Part shown: positions 45,701-54,379 of the stretch, piece after piece
How the letters are laid out: each line of letters starts with the position of its first letter
Numbering within the stretch: position 1 is the first letter of the stretch
From: Fibrobacterota bacterium
Lineage (GTDB): Bacteria > Fibrobacterota > Fibrobacteria > UBA11236
Direction: 5' to 3'
Length of the DNA stretch: 64,000 nucleotides
NCBI GenBank assembly: GCA_028287465.1
Contig: JAQBPO010000023.1
Location: 29,788-93,787 of the forward strand
Translations under genes and position numbers: made by a program
Notes under the pieces: generated by a model
Seen by the model: the letters and a program-made list of their open reading frames with translations, nothing else
Told to the model about the DNA's origin: nothing
Databases searched by the model: none

Positions 45701-45766
45701 CAATGCGTCCTCACCGCTCCTGACGAACGGGAGGAATCCATCTGCTACCGGAATGCGGGGTTCCGC

Positions 45767-47494
45767 CTAATCGAAGAGCCGGTTCAAGCCTGAAGAAGAC
45801 GTAGCATCCTTCGTCGTGACGAGAGCCCGGTAGATTCCCGGGACCGCGCCCTTCGGAAGCGCATAATTCCGCGGCCCATCCCCCTCGGCGGAAAAAATGA
45901 TCCGTCCCTGCATATCCAGGATCCGTATCGTATGCGGCCCGATAGAGCGCACGGAGAATCCATCGCGATAGGCCGTTAGCCATTCTTTTCCTTGGGACGC
46001 GGGGCGGATCGAGGTCGCATTCCCGCAGGCGCGGGGGTCGTGGAACGCCGGGTCGATCTTCGCATCGTAATTCGGATCCTTCGGATCCGCGCATCCGGCC
46101 TTCTCCGCAAGCAAGGCGGGATCCTTGCATTGGCCCTTGTAATCCGCCCTGTAGATCCCGCTTTGCCATCCGATGTAATAGATGGCCCCGTCCGGTCCCT
46201 GCTGGATGTCGACCACCACGGCCACGTGGAACAGGTCGAAGGCCTTGACGTCCGAGATGACGCTGTCCCCCCGATCGTTCAGGGTCAGCAGGTGGTTTCC
46301 GAAGCTCCCGTTGCAATCGCCGATGATCCATTTGCGATCCAATTGCGGCGGGATCTGGCCGGCATACGCATTCGCCCCGTCATACCGGAGGATGGGGCCG
46401 TTGATGGCGCAGCCCTGGACGCGCTGGTAGATGGGTTCGCGGTTGGCGGGAAGCTGATGCACGCCGGCGACCGCGGTGGCGTTCATGGGAGCGGCGCGAT
46501 CCTTTTTCGCGAAGGAAGTCCCGTAAATCGAGGTCAAATCCAGCTTGCCGGCGAAATACGGCCAGCCCGTATAGTAGGGCTCCTTCACCAGATTGTTCTC
46601 CTCGGACACCGCGCCGAAATCGGGACCCACGTCTCCCCAGGACAGCCATCGGCGCACCGGATCCAGGGCGAGGGAATAGGCGTTGCGCGTGCCTTTCACG
46701 TAGATCTCCGGCCGCACCTTGGCGGGATCGGCATAGTCCTTGGCCAGGGCGGCATTGCCTTGGGCCTGGAATTTCGCCGCGAAGTGCTGGCCGAAATTCC
46801 CCTGCGGGATGGAGTAGCCCAGGGGAGAATCGTCCGGATGGATCCGCAGGATCCCGCCGCGCAGATCCGCGGTATTGCCCGGACCCGCCTCCGAGGTGCC
46901 GTTGTCGCCTACGGTAACCCATAGATCGCCGTAGGCATCGAACTGCATGGCTCCGCCGGTATGGGGCTGGTTGCGCAGGCTGCGGATCTTGATCAGGACC
47001 TTTTCCCGGGCGAGGTCCAGCTTGCCGTCCTCGCCTACCGGGATGCGGGCGATGCGGAAGGAGGTATCCGCCCCCTGGAATCCGTACGAGAAGTAGAGGT
47101 AATGGTTGCGCTGGAAATCCGGATCGACCGCTATCCCGGTAAGGCCGTCTTCATTGCCGGTGGCGCAAGGTATGGTTCCCAGGAGGGAGACGGTCCTGGT
47201 TTCGCCGTCGTACTTCTTGACCGCGCCCTTGCGTTCCACGAAGAACACATCCACGATCCCGCCGGCCCGTTTTCCGAAACCGAGCTTGAGCGGTTCTTCG
47301 GTATCCTTTCCCTTGAGGGCGATGGGGGTGAAATCGAAATCGGTATCCTTGGCGGAGCAACCTTTGTAGGTCCCCAACTCCACGGCCGCAATCGGGGTGA
47401 CCGCGACCGTAAGCTCTGCAAGTCCTAAAAGCAACCCCACGCCGAACGCGACGCGTACCCGGCCGTTACTTCCACGCTTCGCTGCAGATGCCAT
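45767..47494 (-). CDS. Exported glucose/sorbosone dehydrogenase-like protein (PQQ-type beta-propeller)
   Basis: 575 residues from the ATG at 47494, which has GGAGG 5 nt upstream (a GTG at 47500 overlaps less well). Signal peptide about 1-40. The GSDH propeller follows: GLTGIAVDPDFQRNHYLYFSY, SLRNQPHTGGAMQFDAYGDLWVTVGDNG with the catalytic-type His, KGTRNAYSLALDP, SWGDVGPDFGAVSEENNL, YYTGWPYFAG. Members oxidise aldoses in the periplasm with PQQ and calcium. The last 60 residues (HTIRILDMQGRIIFSAEGD... YALPKGAVPGIYRALVTT) look like a type IX secretion-type sorting domain, so the protein may be exported to the surface. Cofactor use is inferred. Confidence 0.87.
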   Translation of the reverse strand: MASAAKRGSNGRVRVAFGVGLLLGLAELTVAVTPIAAVELGTYKGCSAKDTDFDFTPIALKGKDTEEPLKLGFGKRAGGIVDVFFVERKGAVKKYDGETRTVSLLGTIPCATGNEDGLTGIAVDPDFQRNHYLYFSYGFQGADTSFRIARIPVGEDGKLDLAREKVLIKIRSLRNQPHTGGAMQFDAYGDLWVTVGDNGTSEAGPGNTADLRGGILRIHPDDSPLGYSIPQGNFGQHFAAKFQAQGNAALAKDYADPAKVRPEIYVKGTRNAYSLALDPVRRWLSWGDVGPDFGAVSEENNLVKEPYYTGWPYFAGKLDLTSIYGTSFAKKDRAAPMNATAVAGVHQLPANREPIYQRVQGCAINGPILRYDGANAYAGQIPPQLDRKWIIGDCNGSFGNHLLTLNDRGDSVISDVKAFDLFHVAVVVDIQQGPDGAIYYIGWQSGIYRADYKGQCKDPALLAEKAGCADPKDPNYDAKIDPAFHDPRACGNATSIRPASQGKEWLTAYRDGFSVRSIGPHTIRILDMQGRIIFSAEGDGPRNYALPKGAVPGIYRALVTTKDATSSSGLNRLFD

Positions 47495-47595
47495 CGCCAC
47501 CTCCCGGGATTCAGACTGGCTGAATATACCGCGGGCGTGGGAGCCAGGCCGTCGCGGGAACCGTTCGAGGCGGTGATTCCGGGGTCACCTTGACC

Positions 47596-47955
47596 TTAAA
47601 AGGAGCCCGCCCGGGGAATCGATGCCGAATACGGATCCGCTTCCGCTTGTGGCGACGGAAAGGCGATTTCTATGGTATTGATCAGGCCTCTCCACCTTTC
47701 CAGATCCCCGAAATCGGACAGGGTCCTCGATTTGAAGGCGGAACCGGGATTCCCGTACTCGATCCGTACGCTCTTGCCCTTGGAAAGGATGTCCTCGGCG
47801 GCGGCGATGCCCGTCCTCATGACATTGTACATGGTCAGCACGATCGGGCGTTCCACGTCCTGGGCGGACAGGATCAGTTTCACCAGCCGGGGTCTGGGGG
47901 CGTCGAGGAAATCCGCCAGGACGAATTCGTAAGCGGTCCGGAAGATGGAACCCAT
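47596..47955 (-). CDS. Hypothetical protein, 119 residues
   Basis: The frame from the ATG at 47955 has coding-like third-position GC, whereas the extension upstream to about 48135 does not. The protein (GSIFRTAYEFVLADFLDAPR, IVLTMYNVMRTGIAAAEDIL, DLERWRGLINTIEIAFPS) is mixed alpha/beta, has no signal peptide or cysteines, and matches no family I know. No ribosome site is visible before the ATG, so the start is uncertain. It lies about 100 bp behind the divergent region of the dehydrogenase-like gene on the same strand. Confidence 0.55.
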   Translation of the reverse strand: MGSIFRTAYEFVLADFLDAPRPRLVKLILSAQDVERPIVLTMYNVMRTGIAAAEDILSKGKSVRIEYGNPGSAFKSRTLSDFGDLERWRGLINTIEIAFPSPQAEADPYSASIPRAGSF

Positions 47956-48317
47956 CAAGCCGGGTCCGTACGCTCGGTTCGGGACTGCGCCGGGAACGAG
48001 GCGGCCATGCGGGCCATGGCAGCCCGAAAAACGCGCGTAGGATCGTTCACTGGCCTTATCCTGGAAAACACCCGCAACCAACCATCCGCCCTTTTCCCTA
48101 TCGTAACGCCCACTCGGAACCCCCTTGCCCGCCAAGCGGGCATTACCCGGAATTTAAACACCTTCGGAGTCCCCGATCCCGATTCGAATGCCCTTTATGC
48201 TCGGCCTTGAATGTTTCCGATCATTACCACTAAACACCGCGTACCCGCGATGGGCCCAATTCGAATGACTTTCCGCTTGCCGAAAAGGCGTCCTTCGCTT
48301 AGGATGTAGGCATACCC
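47956..48317. other. Intergenic region upstream of the TIGR02147 regulator
   Basis: About 360 bp with lower GC than the neighbours. It should contain divergent promoters for the 119-residue protein and the regulator. I see no repeat, RNA or operator that I can name. Confidence 0.4.
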
Positions 48318-49136
48318 ATGGAGCTTTCAGAATATTCCGACTACCGCTTGCTGCTGAAGGAGCTGTACGAAGAGCGCAAGCGCAAGGATCCCAAATTTTC
48401 CTACCGCTATATCGCCTTGAAGGCGGGATTCAAATCCGCGGGCTTCTTCTCCCAGATCATCCAGGGCAAATCCAATATCTCGCTCCGCACCGCTCTGAGC
48501 CTGGGCGAGGTGTTCAAGCTCAAGGGGCCGGACCTTGAGTATTTCGAGAACCTGGTGCACTTCAACCAGGCAAAGACCCATGAGGACAAGGAGCATTTCT
48601 ACGAACGCATCCTGTCCCTCAAACGCGGGAAGCCGAAAACCCTGGAAGCCAGCCAGTACGAGTTGTTCACCAAATGGTATTACCTCGCCGTGCGGGAGCT
48701 CATCAGCTTCACCCGTTTCAAGGACGACTTCAAGGAACTGGGCGATGCCCTCGTCCCCAGGATTTCCGTGGCGGAGGCCAAGGAAGCCGTGAAGGTCCTG
48801 GAAAAGCTGGGCCTCATCCGCAAGCACGGGGGCGTCTATGAACGGGTGGACGCGGCCGTGACCACGGGCGATAAGTGGAAGTCCCTGGCCATCACCCAAT
48901 TCCAGATGGCGGCGCTCGACCTGGCCAAGGGAAGCTATCAACTGGTCCCCGGGCGGCACCGCAGCCATTCCACCCTTACCTTGAGCCTGTCCGAGCCGGA
49001 GTTCCAGCGCATCCGCGGGGAGATTTCGGCCCTCCGGAAGAAAATCCTGGAGCTGGCCAGGAACGCTCCCGCCCCCGATCGCGTCTACCAGGTCACCTTC
49101 AACGTTTATCCGCTCTCCAAGGTCGATGGCCCGTAA
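48318..49136 (+). CDS. TIGR02147 family putative transcriptional regulator
   Basis: 272 residues. The opening YSDYRLLLKELYEERKRKDP, FSYRYIALKAGFKSAGFFSQIIQGKSNIS and LGEVFKLKGPDLEYFENLVHFNQA are the hallmarks of this family, which is expanded in Fibrobacter. The first 75 residues resemble a helix-turn-helix of the Cro/C1 type, and the rest is the DUF4423 domain. AGG lies 7 nt before the ATG. The stop overlaps the start of the following lipoprotein gene by 11 nt. In Fibrobacter such genes often stand beside lipoprotein or secreted-protein genes, suggesting dedicated pairs; the regulatory role itself is unproven. The best taxonomic marker in the window. Confidence 0.9.
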   Translation: MELSEYSDYRLLLKELYEERKRKDPKFSYRYIALKAGFKSAGFFSQIIQGKSNISLRTALSLGEVFKLKGPDLEYFENLVHFNQAKTHEDKEHFYERILSLKRGKPKTLEASQYELFTKWYYLAVRELISFTRFKDDFKELGDALVPRISVAEAKEAVKVLEKLGLIRKHGGVYERVDAAVTTGDKWKSLAITQFQMAALDLAKGSYQLVPGRHRSHSTLTLSLSEPEFQRIRGEISALRKKILELARNAPAPDRVYQVTFNVYPLSKVDGP

Positions 49137-50790
49137 AACCCCGACCTCGTATCCTGCCCGTTACCTCCCGGCCCTTGGCCGGCGCGTGATTCCATCCCTA
49201 TGCGCCATCGCGTTCTTGTGGCTGAACGCCTGCTTCCAGGGCAAACCGGAAGAGTTGGCGGGCGGAGGCGGGATCGAAACCACCGACGGGGAAATCATCG
49301 CTTCCACCGGCATGCTCCAGGGCGTTCGGGTGCGCCTGGTGCCGGAAGCCTACGACCCCCTGGCCTCCGGGACGTTCCCGGATTCCCTGGCGGCCATCAC
49401 CGACGCCGCTGGCCATTACGCGTTCAAGAACGTTCCTCCCGGCCGTTACAATCTGGAGGCCTTCCAGCCCTTGGACGGGACCCGGTTGTTCCTACCGGGC
49501 CAAATCGTTTCCACCGCGGGATCCCGGACCCTTCCCAAGGCCGGTTTGGCCCGGACCGGCAGACTCAGGTTGATTTGGGATGCCGGGCATAAAGGCCAAC
49601 TATTCATCCAAGGCACCACGATAGTCCGCCGGATCCAACCCGCGGAAATCGAAGAGCCCGTGATCGAAATCGATTCCTTGCCCATGGGACGCCTCCCTCC
49701 GGTTTTCTGGGCCCGGACCCCGGAGGATACGGCGCTCGTGCGCATCACCGACAGCATCGACATCCGGCCGGATTCCGCCACGGAATGGGCCGTGTTCGCG
49801 GCCTGGGCGCATCACGGACTCTGGCATATCAATACGACCCCGTCCGGCGCCGGCATCGCGGGAGACCTGGCCTCCGTTCCGATGCTGGTGAGATTGACTG
49901 CGGCGGGTTTCGACTTCGGCCAGGCCGCTCCGGACGGCAGGGACGTCCGCTTTTCGGATCGGGACGGGAAGGAACTGGGGTACCAGGTGGAACGATGGGA
50001 CTCCGCCGCGGGCCTGGCGGAGATCTGGGTACGCGTACCCACGGTGGAAGGCAACAGCGCCGCAGGCTTCTTCCGCATGCATTGGGGCAACGCCCAGGCG
50101 GACGACCATTCCTATGGCCCCGGCGTCTTCGGTCCGATGAACCATTTTTCGGCCGTCCTCCATCTGGGGGAAACGGGAAGCGCCGCACCGGCCGGGTTCT
50201 CGGACGCGACCGGCTCCGGAAGGACCGGCACCGGAGTCGCGATGACCCAGGCCACCACGGCGGCGGGCGCGGTGGGATTGGGGCAGAATCTGGACGGCGT
50301 GGCCCAATGGATCAAGGTAACGGGCAGCTTCCCCACGGGCAAGGCGCCGCGCAGCATGAGCGCCTGGGGGAAATCCTCCAATCCGGCCGTCCGGGCCCAT
50401 CTCATGGATTACGGCAGCGCCGCCAATCTCGCGACCTTCGGGGCGGCCAATGACCTGGGGCATTGGAGCATTTGGCAGTGGGGACCCTTCAGCGATTACG
50501 CGACCGTGGCCGAGGTGGATCGGGAATGGCACCAAATCACCTTGGATTACGACGGGACCTCGAGCCGCATCTACGTGGACGGCGTCCGGGCAGGTATCGC
50601 CGCAAAGGACTTGGCGACCACGGCGACGGGATTCACGATCGGGAGCAGCTATGCCGGCGAATTCCCCTGGCCCGGAACGGTCGATGAGGTGACCGTATCG
50701 ACCGTCTCCAGATCGGCGGACTGGATCAAGATGGCTTTCGAGAACCAGAAGCCGGACTCGAAATCCCTCACCCTCGAAATCCTGGAATAG
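49126..50790 (+). CDS. Lipoprotein with carboxypeptidase-regulatory-like, DUF2341 and LamG-like domains
   Basis: 554 residues. A long n-region and hydrophobic stretch end in LNAC (Cys about residue 36). Residues about 60-120 are a carboxypeptidase-regulatory-like beta domain (AITDAAGHYAFKNVPPGRYNLEAF). Residues about 245-350 are DUF2341 (PMLVRLTAAGFDFGQAAPDGRDVRFSDRDGKELGYQVERWD, AGFFRMHWGN), and the last 190 residues a concanavalin-like LamG domain (DREWHQITLDYDGTSSRIYVDGVRAG, WPGTVDEVTVSTVSRSADWIKM). Likely a surface-exposed glycan-binding lipoprotein. Coupled by an 11-nt overlap to the TIGR02147 regulator. Confidence 0.88.
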   Translation: MARKTPTSYPARYLPALGRRVIPSLCAIAFLWLNACFQGKPEELAGGGGIETTDGEIIASTGMLQGVRVRLVPEAYDPLASGTFPDSLAAITDAAGHYAFKNVPPGRYNLEAFQPLDGTRLFLPGQIVSTAGSRTLPKAGLARTGRLRLIWDAGHKGQLFIQGTTIVRRIQPAEIEEPVIEIDSLPMGRLPPVFWARTPEDTALVRITDSIDIRPDSATEWAVFAAWAHHGLWHINTTPSGAGIAGDLASVPMLVRLTAAGFDFGQAAPDGRDVRFSDRDGKELGYQVERWDSAAGLAEIWVRVPTVEGNSAAGFFRMHWGNAQADDHSYGPGVFGPMNHFSAVLHLGETGSAAPAGFSDATGSGRTGTGVAMTQATTAAGAVGLGQNLDGVAQWIKVTGSFPTGKAPRSMSAWGKSSNPAVRAHLMDYGSAANLATFGAANDLGHWSIWQWGPFSDYATVAEVDREWHQITLDYDGTSSRIYVDGVRAGIAAKDLATTATGFTIGSSYAGEFPWPGTVDEVTVSTVSRSADWIKMAFENQKPDSKSLTLEILE

Positions 50791-50843
50791 CCCGCCGGAC
50801 GGATCGGCCCAGCGCCGGTCCGCATATCCCCGGAGCGGCGGAA

Positions 50844-51905
50844 TCAGCGGGGCTTGGGGGGAATGCCGAGTTTACGCACCAGGCCTTCCGCTTTCAGCCG
50901 GGCATACAAGGTCGAATCCGAGGTCATGGAAAGGTCCACCGGAAGCCCGTTCGGGGCCTTGCTGGAGGGATTATCGAAAACCACCAGGGCCTTCACGAGC
51001 GGGAAACGCCCGGAGGCGAGGTCCCGGAACATTTCCCGGTACCATTCCTCTTTGCTGCCGCCTTCCGAGACGGAACCCGCTTCGGCGACCATCACCGGTT
51101 TACGGAAGCCTTCCACCGATCGGTAGAGACCCTGGAGCACGCTGGAGAAACCGATCCAGTAACCGTTTTCCGCCACCGGCCCGAAATTGAAAACGTCCAG
51201 GCCGATCCAATCCACGAACTCCGGGCCGGGATAGAACAGGGTGTCGGAAGGCTGATAGGGGTTCCAGACGAAGGCGACATTGCGCGCCCCTTCCTCCCGG
51301 AAGATCCCGTGCACGTGCTTCCAGGCCCGGATGAAGGTCGCTTCATCGTTCCCGTACTTGCTGCTCCAGCCATACCAGGGATTCGAGAACTCATGGGCGT
51401 AGCGCAGGTACATGGGCCGGCCGAACCGCACCGCCTCGCGGGCCCACGCGCGGATGTAGCCGTCGAATTCGCCTTCGGCCACCATGACGAGACTGGATTC
51501 GGGCGAGGCGCCTTTATGGCTTTCGAAGGCGGAAACCCACGGTTCCCAGGTGATCATCGGAACGTATCCCCCTCGCGCGATATTGTCGAGCAGGCCGCGG
51601 TTCAGATCGTGCGCCTTCCCTTCGCCCCAGGCCTGGTAGAAGGAAATGATGGAGACGCGCGCATCCAGGCTGTCCTCGACTTCGAAGACCTTCTGGAAAT
51701 GATACGGAAGTTCGGGCCGGTACAGGCCCAGGCGGAATCCCGGTCCGGTGACCAGGGATTCCTTGGACTTCACCATCCTCTTGACGACCTGATCATGGTA
51801 GGCGGCGATCGCGAAGGCCTGCAGCCTGGGAACGGCGGAACGGTATAGCCCCAGGATAAAGGCGGCGAAGAGGGCACCGATGAGGAGGAGACGCGGGCCC
51901 TTCAT
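50844..51905 (-). CDS. GH26-like membrane-anchored glycoside hydrolase
   Basis: 353 residues, with the ATG at 51905 overlapping the synthase stop (ATGA). An N-terminal hydrophobic segment (LLLIGALFAAFILGLY) anchors or exports it. A (beta/alpha)8 fold follows with the GH26-type acid/base Glu in LRYAHEFSNPWYGW and the nucleophile Glu in KPVMVAEAGSVSEGG, and aromatic subsites (ISFYQAWGEG, ITWEPWVSAF, FVWNPYQPSD). GH26 enzymes cut beta-mannans and related beta-glucans. Coupled to a GT2 polymerase it probably trims or releases the nascent polymer, as BcsZ, AlgL or PelA do in other systems. Last gene of the operon. Confidence 0.85.
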   Translation of the reverse strand: MKGPRLLLIGALFAAFILGLYRSAVPRLQAFAIAAYHDQVVKRMVKSKESLVTGPGFRLGLYRPELPYHFQKVFEVEDSLDARVSIISFYQAWGEGKAHDLNRGLLDNIARGGYVPMITWEPWVSAFESHKGASPESSLVMVAEGEFDGYIRAWAREAVRFGRPMYLRYAHEFSNPWYGWSSKYGNDEATFIRAWKHVHGIFREEGARNVAFVWNPYQPSDTLFYPGPEFVDWIGLDVFNFGPVAENGYWIGFSSVLQGLYRSVEGFRKPVMVAEAGSVSEGGSKEEWYREMFRDLASGRFPLVKALVVFDNPSSKAPNGLPVDLSMTSDSTLYARLKAEGLVRKLGIPPKPR

Positions 51906-53425
51906 GCCTCCGCCCCGCGGTCTCGGAAGGGCAGGTAATCCCGCAGGCAGATCCAGGTGACCGGCAACAGGGAGACGATGTTGAGCACGGCGAAGACGGC
52001 CATCAGCCGCGTGCCGTCGTCGATGCGCGGATAGGTCAACCAGGCGTAGGCGACCGCGGCCGCGGAAAGCACGATGACGATGACATGGGGCAAGGCCAGG
52101 TAGGCCGTGCCTCCCTTGTCCGCGGTCTTGGGGGTGGGAAGGTACAGGACCTTCTTCCCCGCCAGGGTATAGGCGAAGGCCAGGAAGTAGATGAACCAGG
52201 TGCCCTTCTCCAGGAACATGGATCGCCAGGGGAAGCCCTTTTCCGAATCGTCGGAATACCATCGTTGCACGTACAGGCTCATCCAGGTGGAGAAGAACAG
52301 GTAGGGGGCGATATGCCAGGCGAATTCCGTGAAGGACATCTCCACGGCGAAGATGCGCCCGAAGAGGAAGAGGATGGGGAGGACCATGGTGAGCATGGTG
52401 GCGAAGCCGACCAGGTAATGCCCGCCCGAGAAGAAGTAGTTCAGGCGCGCGGCCAGGCCGAAGCGCGGGATATTGCGCAGGTAATCCCCCAGGAAAAGCC
52501 GGAACATGCCGGCGGCCCACTTCAATTGCTGGTGATAGAAGGATCTCAGATCCTCCGGAACCAGGCCGTAGGAAGCGCGGTACGGCAGATAGACGCTCTT
52601 CCATCCTTTCGCATGCATGCGCAGGGAGGTATTGGCGTCCTCGGCCAGGGATTCCGCGTGCCCGCCGATATCGTCCAGGGCCTTGCGCCGGAAGGTGCAA
52701 TTGGCGCCGATGGCGACCGGGACGCCCAGGCCCCCCAACCCCATCATCAAGGGCCCGTAGAAACCGAAGGTCTGCTCGGCCGCGCCATGCGCCACCCAGC
52801 TCTTCTTCACGTTGTGGTAGGCCTGAACCACCTGGACGAAGGCGATATCGCCGGAGGTGAAGCAGGGCAGGGTCCGGTCCAGGAAATCCGGCTCCGCGAT
52901 ATGATCCGGATCCAGGATGAGCACGAACTCGCCTTTGGCGTGGTTCCGCAGGCAATGGTTGATCTTGCCGGCCTTGGCGCCCTGGATACCGCGGCAGTCG
53001 ATATGGTTTATCCCCAGGCGCGCGCAGATATCGCGCAGGGCCGGATCATTCCCTCCGTCCAGCAGGTAGGCCTGGTGGGGATGGCGGATCGCGGCTATGG
53101 CCTTGAGGCTGGTCTCGAACATGGCGAAAGGTTCGCCGGGCATGGCCGTCATCAGGACGTCCACGGTCGCATCCGGCCGCGCGGGCCCGGGCTTCGGGAT
53201 GGTCGTGAACTGGAAGATGAACCAGCTCACTACGTTCCTGCCGATGCTGCGGAAAACGGCGTAGCTCAGGATCGGGAACAGCCACAGGTTCTTGCGGTGC
53301 CCGCCCAGGAACCAGAAGTCCGCGAAGTAAAGGGCCGATTCCACCGCGGCCGTCAGGAGCAGGAACATCAGGATCCGATCCAGGACCGAGATCCGGATAG
53401 TCCGCGTTCCCGTATCGCAGGTCAC
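51902..53425 (-). CDS. Processive GT2 glycosyltransferase (cellulose-synthase-like), no PilZ domain
   Basis: 507 residues from a GTG that overlaps the TPR-gene stop (GTGA). Two N-terminal membrane helices are followed by the family A catalytic core: VDVLMTAMPGEP, LLDGGND, DPDH (DxD), LAEDANTS and QQLKW, the Q-x-x-(R/K)-W motif of processive synthases, then four or more C-terminal helices (GHYLVGFATMLTMVLPILFLFG). This is the layout of BcsA/Alg8/PgaC-like inner-membrane synthases that polymerise and export in one step. There is no PilZ domain for cyclic-di-GMP. It should be the polymerase of the operon. Confidence 0.9.
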   Translation of the reverse strand: MTCDTGTRTIRISVLDRILMFLLLTAAVESALYFADFWFLGGHRKNLWLFPILSYAVFRSIGRNVVSWFIFQFTTIPKPGPARPDATVDVLMTAMPGEPFAMFETSLKAIAAIRHPHQAYLLDGGNDPALRDICARLGINHIDCRGIQGAKAGKINHCLRNHAKGEFVLILDPDHIAEPDFLDRTLPCFTSGDIAFVQVVQAYHNVKKSWVAHGAAEQTFGFYGPLMMGLGGLGVPVAIGANCTFRRKALDDIGGHAESLAEDANTSLRMHAKGWKSVYLPYRASYGLVPEDLRSFYHQQLKWAAGMFRLFLGDYLRNIPRFGLAARLNYFFSGGHYLVGFATMLTMVLPILFLFGRIFAVEMSFTEFAWHIAPYLFFSTWMSLYVQRWYSDDSEKGFPWRSMFLEKGTWFIYFLAFAYTLAGKKVLYLPTPKTADKGGTAYLALPHVIVIVLSAAAVAYAWLTYPRIDDGTRLMAVFAVLNIVSLLPVTWICLRDYLPFRDRGAEA

Positions 53426-54342
53426 TTCACCCAAAGCAGTTCCTCGAGTTTGGCCTTGGCCGCAGCGCTCTCGGGATCCGCCACCAGGGCGTCGCGGTAC
53501 TGCCCCTTGGCATCCTTGTATTTGCCTTGCCATTCCAGGACCTGGCCCAACTGGAGGTGGGCCTCCCCGTTCGCGGGCTCCTTGGCGAGCAGGGCGGTCA
53601 ATTCGGCCGCGGCCTTGTCCATTTCATGGTTCCATGAACGCACTTCCGCGCGGCGGATGACGCACCGGGACTTGAATGAAGGCGGGGTCCCGGGGGAATC
53701 GATGAGTTCGGTGTAAAGGGAGACGGAGGCGTCCAGCTTCTTCATCCAGGAGAGCAGCATGGCCTTGCGGAAGCGGGTGCCGAAGGAGACCTTCTCCATG
53801 GACAGGGCCTTATCGTACATCTCCAACGCCTTCGGGAATTTCCTTTCCGCCTCATAGCGGGCGGCCATGGCTTTGTAATAGGAAGGCGTGCCCTTGTCCT
53901 GGACGCTTTCCAGCAGACGCAAGGCCTCCTTGGTCTCCTTCTTCCAGATGAGGGCTTCCGCGAGGGTCACCTTCACGGCATCGTCCTGGCCGTTCGCCAT
54001 GGCCTGGCGCAGATAGAAAACGGCCGAGTCCGCCTGGAAAAGGCCGTGGAAGGATTGACCTTTAAGACGCGCGTATTCCCGGGTCCCCTTGCAGGACTCG
54101 GCTTCCATCAGGGCTTTGCCGAAATCGCCTTCCCCCAGGAGGCTCAGGATGGCCGGAACGGCGCAGCCCTGAGGCGCTTCGGCCGAGGCCGGTTTGCCTG
54201 AAGGCGGGACGGCGGCGGTAACCGGTTTGGAAGCTCCGGCCTTGGCGACGGTGGCGGTTTTCGCGGCCATCGCGCCGGCAGCTCCAGGGAAGGCGCCCAG
54301 GCAGGCGGCCGACATTGCGATCATGACGAGGATGGCGGGCAT
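53422..54342 (-). CDS. Periplasmic TPR protein (paralogue of the operon's first gene)
   Basis: 306 residues from the ATG at 54342, which has AAGG 6 nt upstream; an ATG at 54360 lacks one. Signal peptide to about residue 24, an Ala/Pro-rich linker, then a repeat domain that starts with CAVPAILSLLGEGDFGKALMEAESC. Helical TPR-like units follow (KGQSFHGLFQADSAVFYLRQ, AARYEAERKFPKALEMYDKAL, RKAMLLSWMKKLDASVSLY, HLQLGQVLEWQGKYKDAKGQY). TPR scaffolds such as AlgK, PelB or the BcsC N-terminus bridge synthase and outer-membrane channel; the same role is inferred. Directly ahead of the synthase gene. Confidence 0.87.
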   Translation of the reverse strand: MPAILVMIAMSAACLGAFPGAAGAMAAKTATVAKAGASKPVTAAVPPSGKPASAEAPQGCAVPAILSLLGEGDFGKALMEAESCKGTREYARLKGQSFHGLFQADSAVFYLRQAMANGQDDAVKVTLAEALIWKKETKEALRLLESVQDKGTPSYYKAMAARYEAERKFPKALEMYDKALSMEKVSFGTRFRKAMLLSWMKKLDASVSLYTELIDSPGTPPSFKSRCVIRRAEVRSWNHEMDKAAAELTALLAKEPANGEAHLQLGQVLEWQGKYKDAKGQYRDALVADPESAAAKAKLEELLWVK

Positions 54343-54379
54343 GCGGGACCTTGTAAACATCGGCGTTACCCGGGCCGGC

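Noticed and set aside
47956..48135. N-terminal extension of the 119-residue hypothetical protein from a TTG at 48135
   Set aside because: Third-position GC falls in this part and the translated sequence is Gly/Arg-rich without structure; it looks non-coding.
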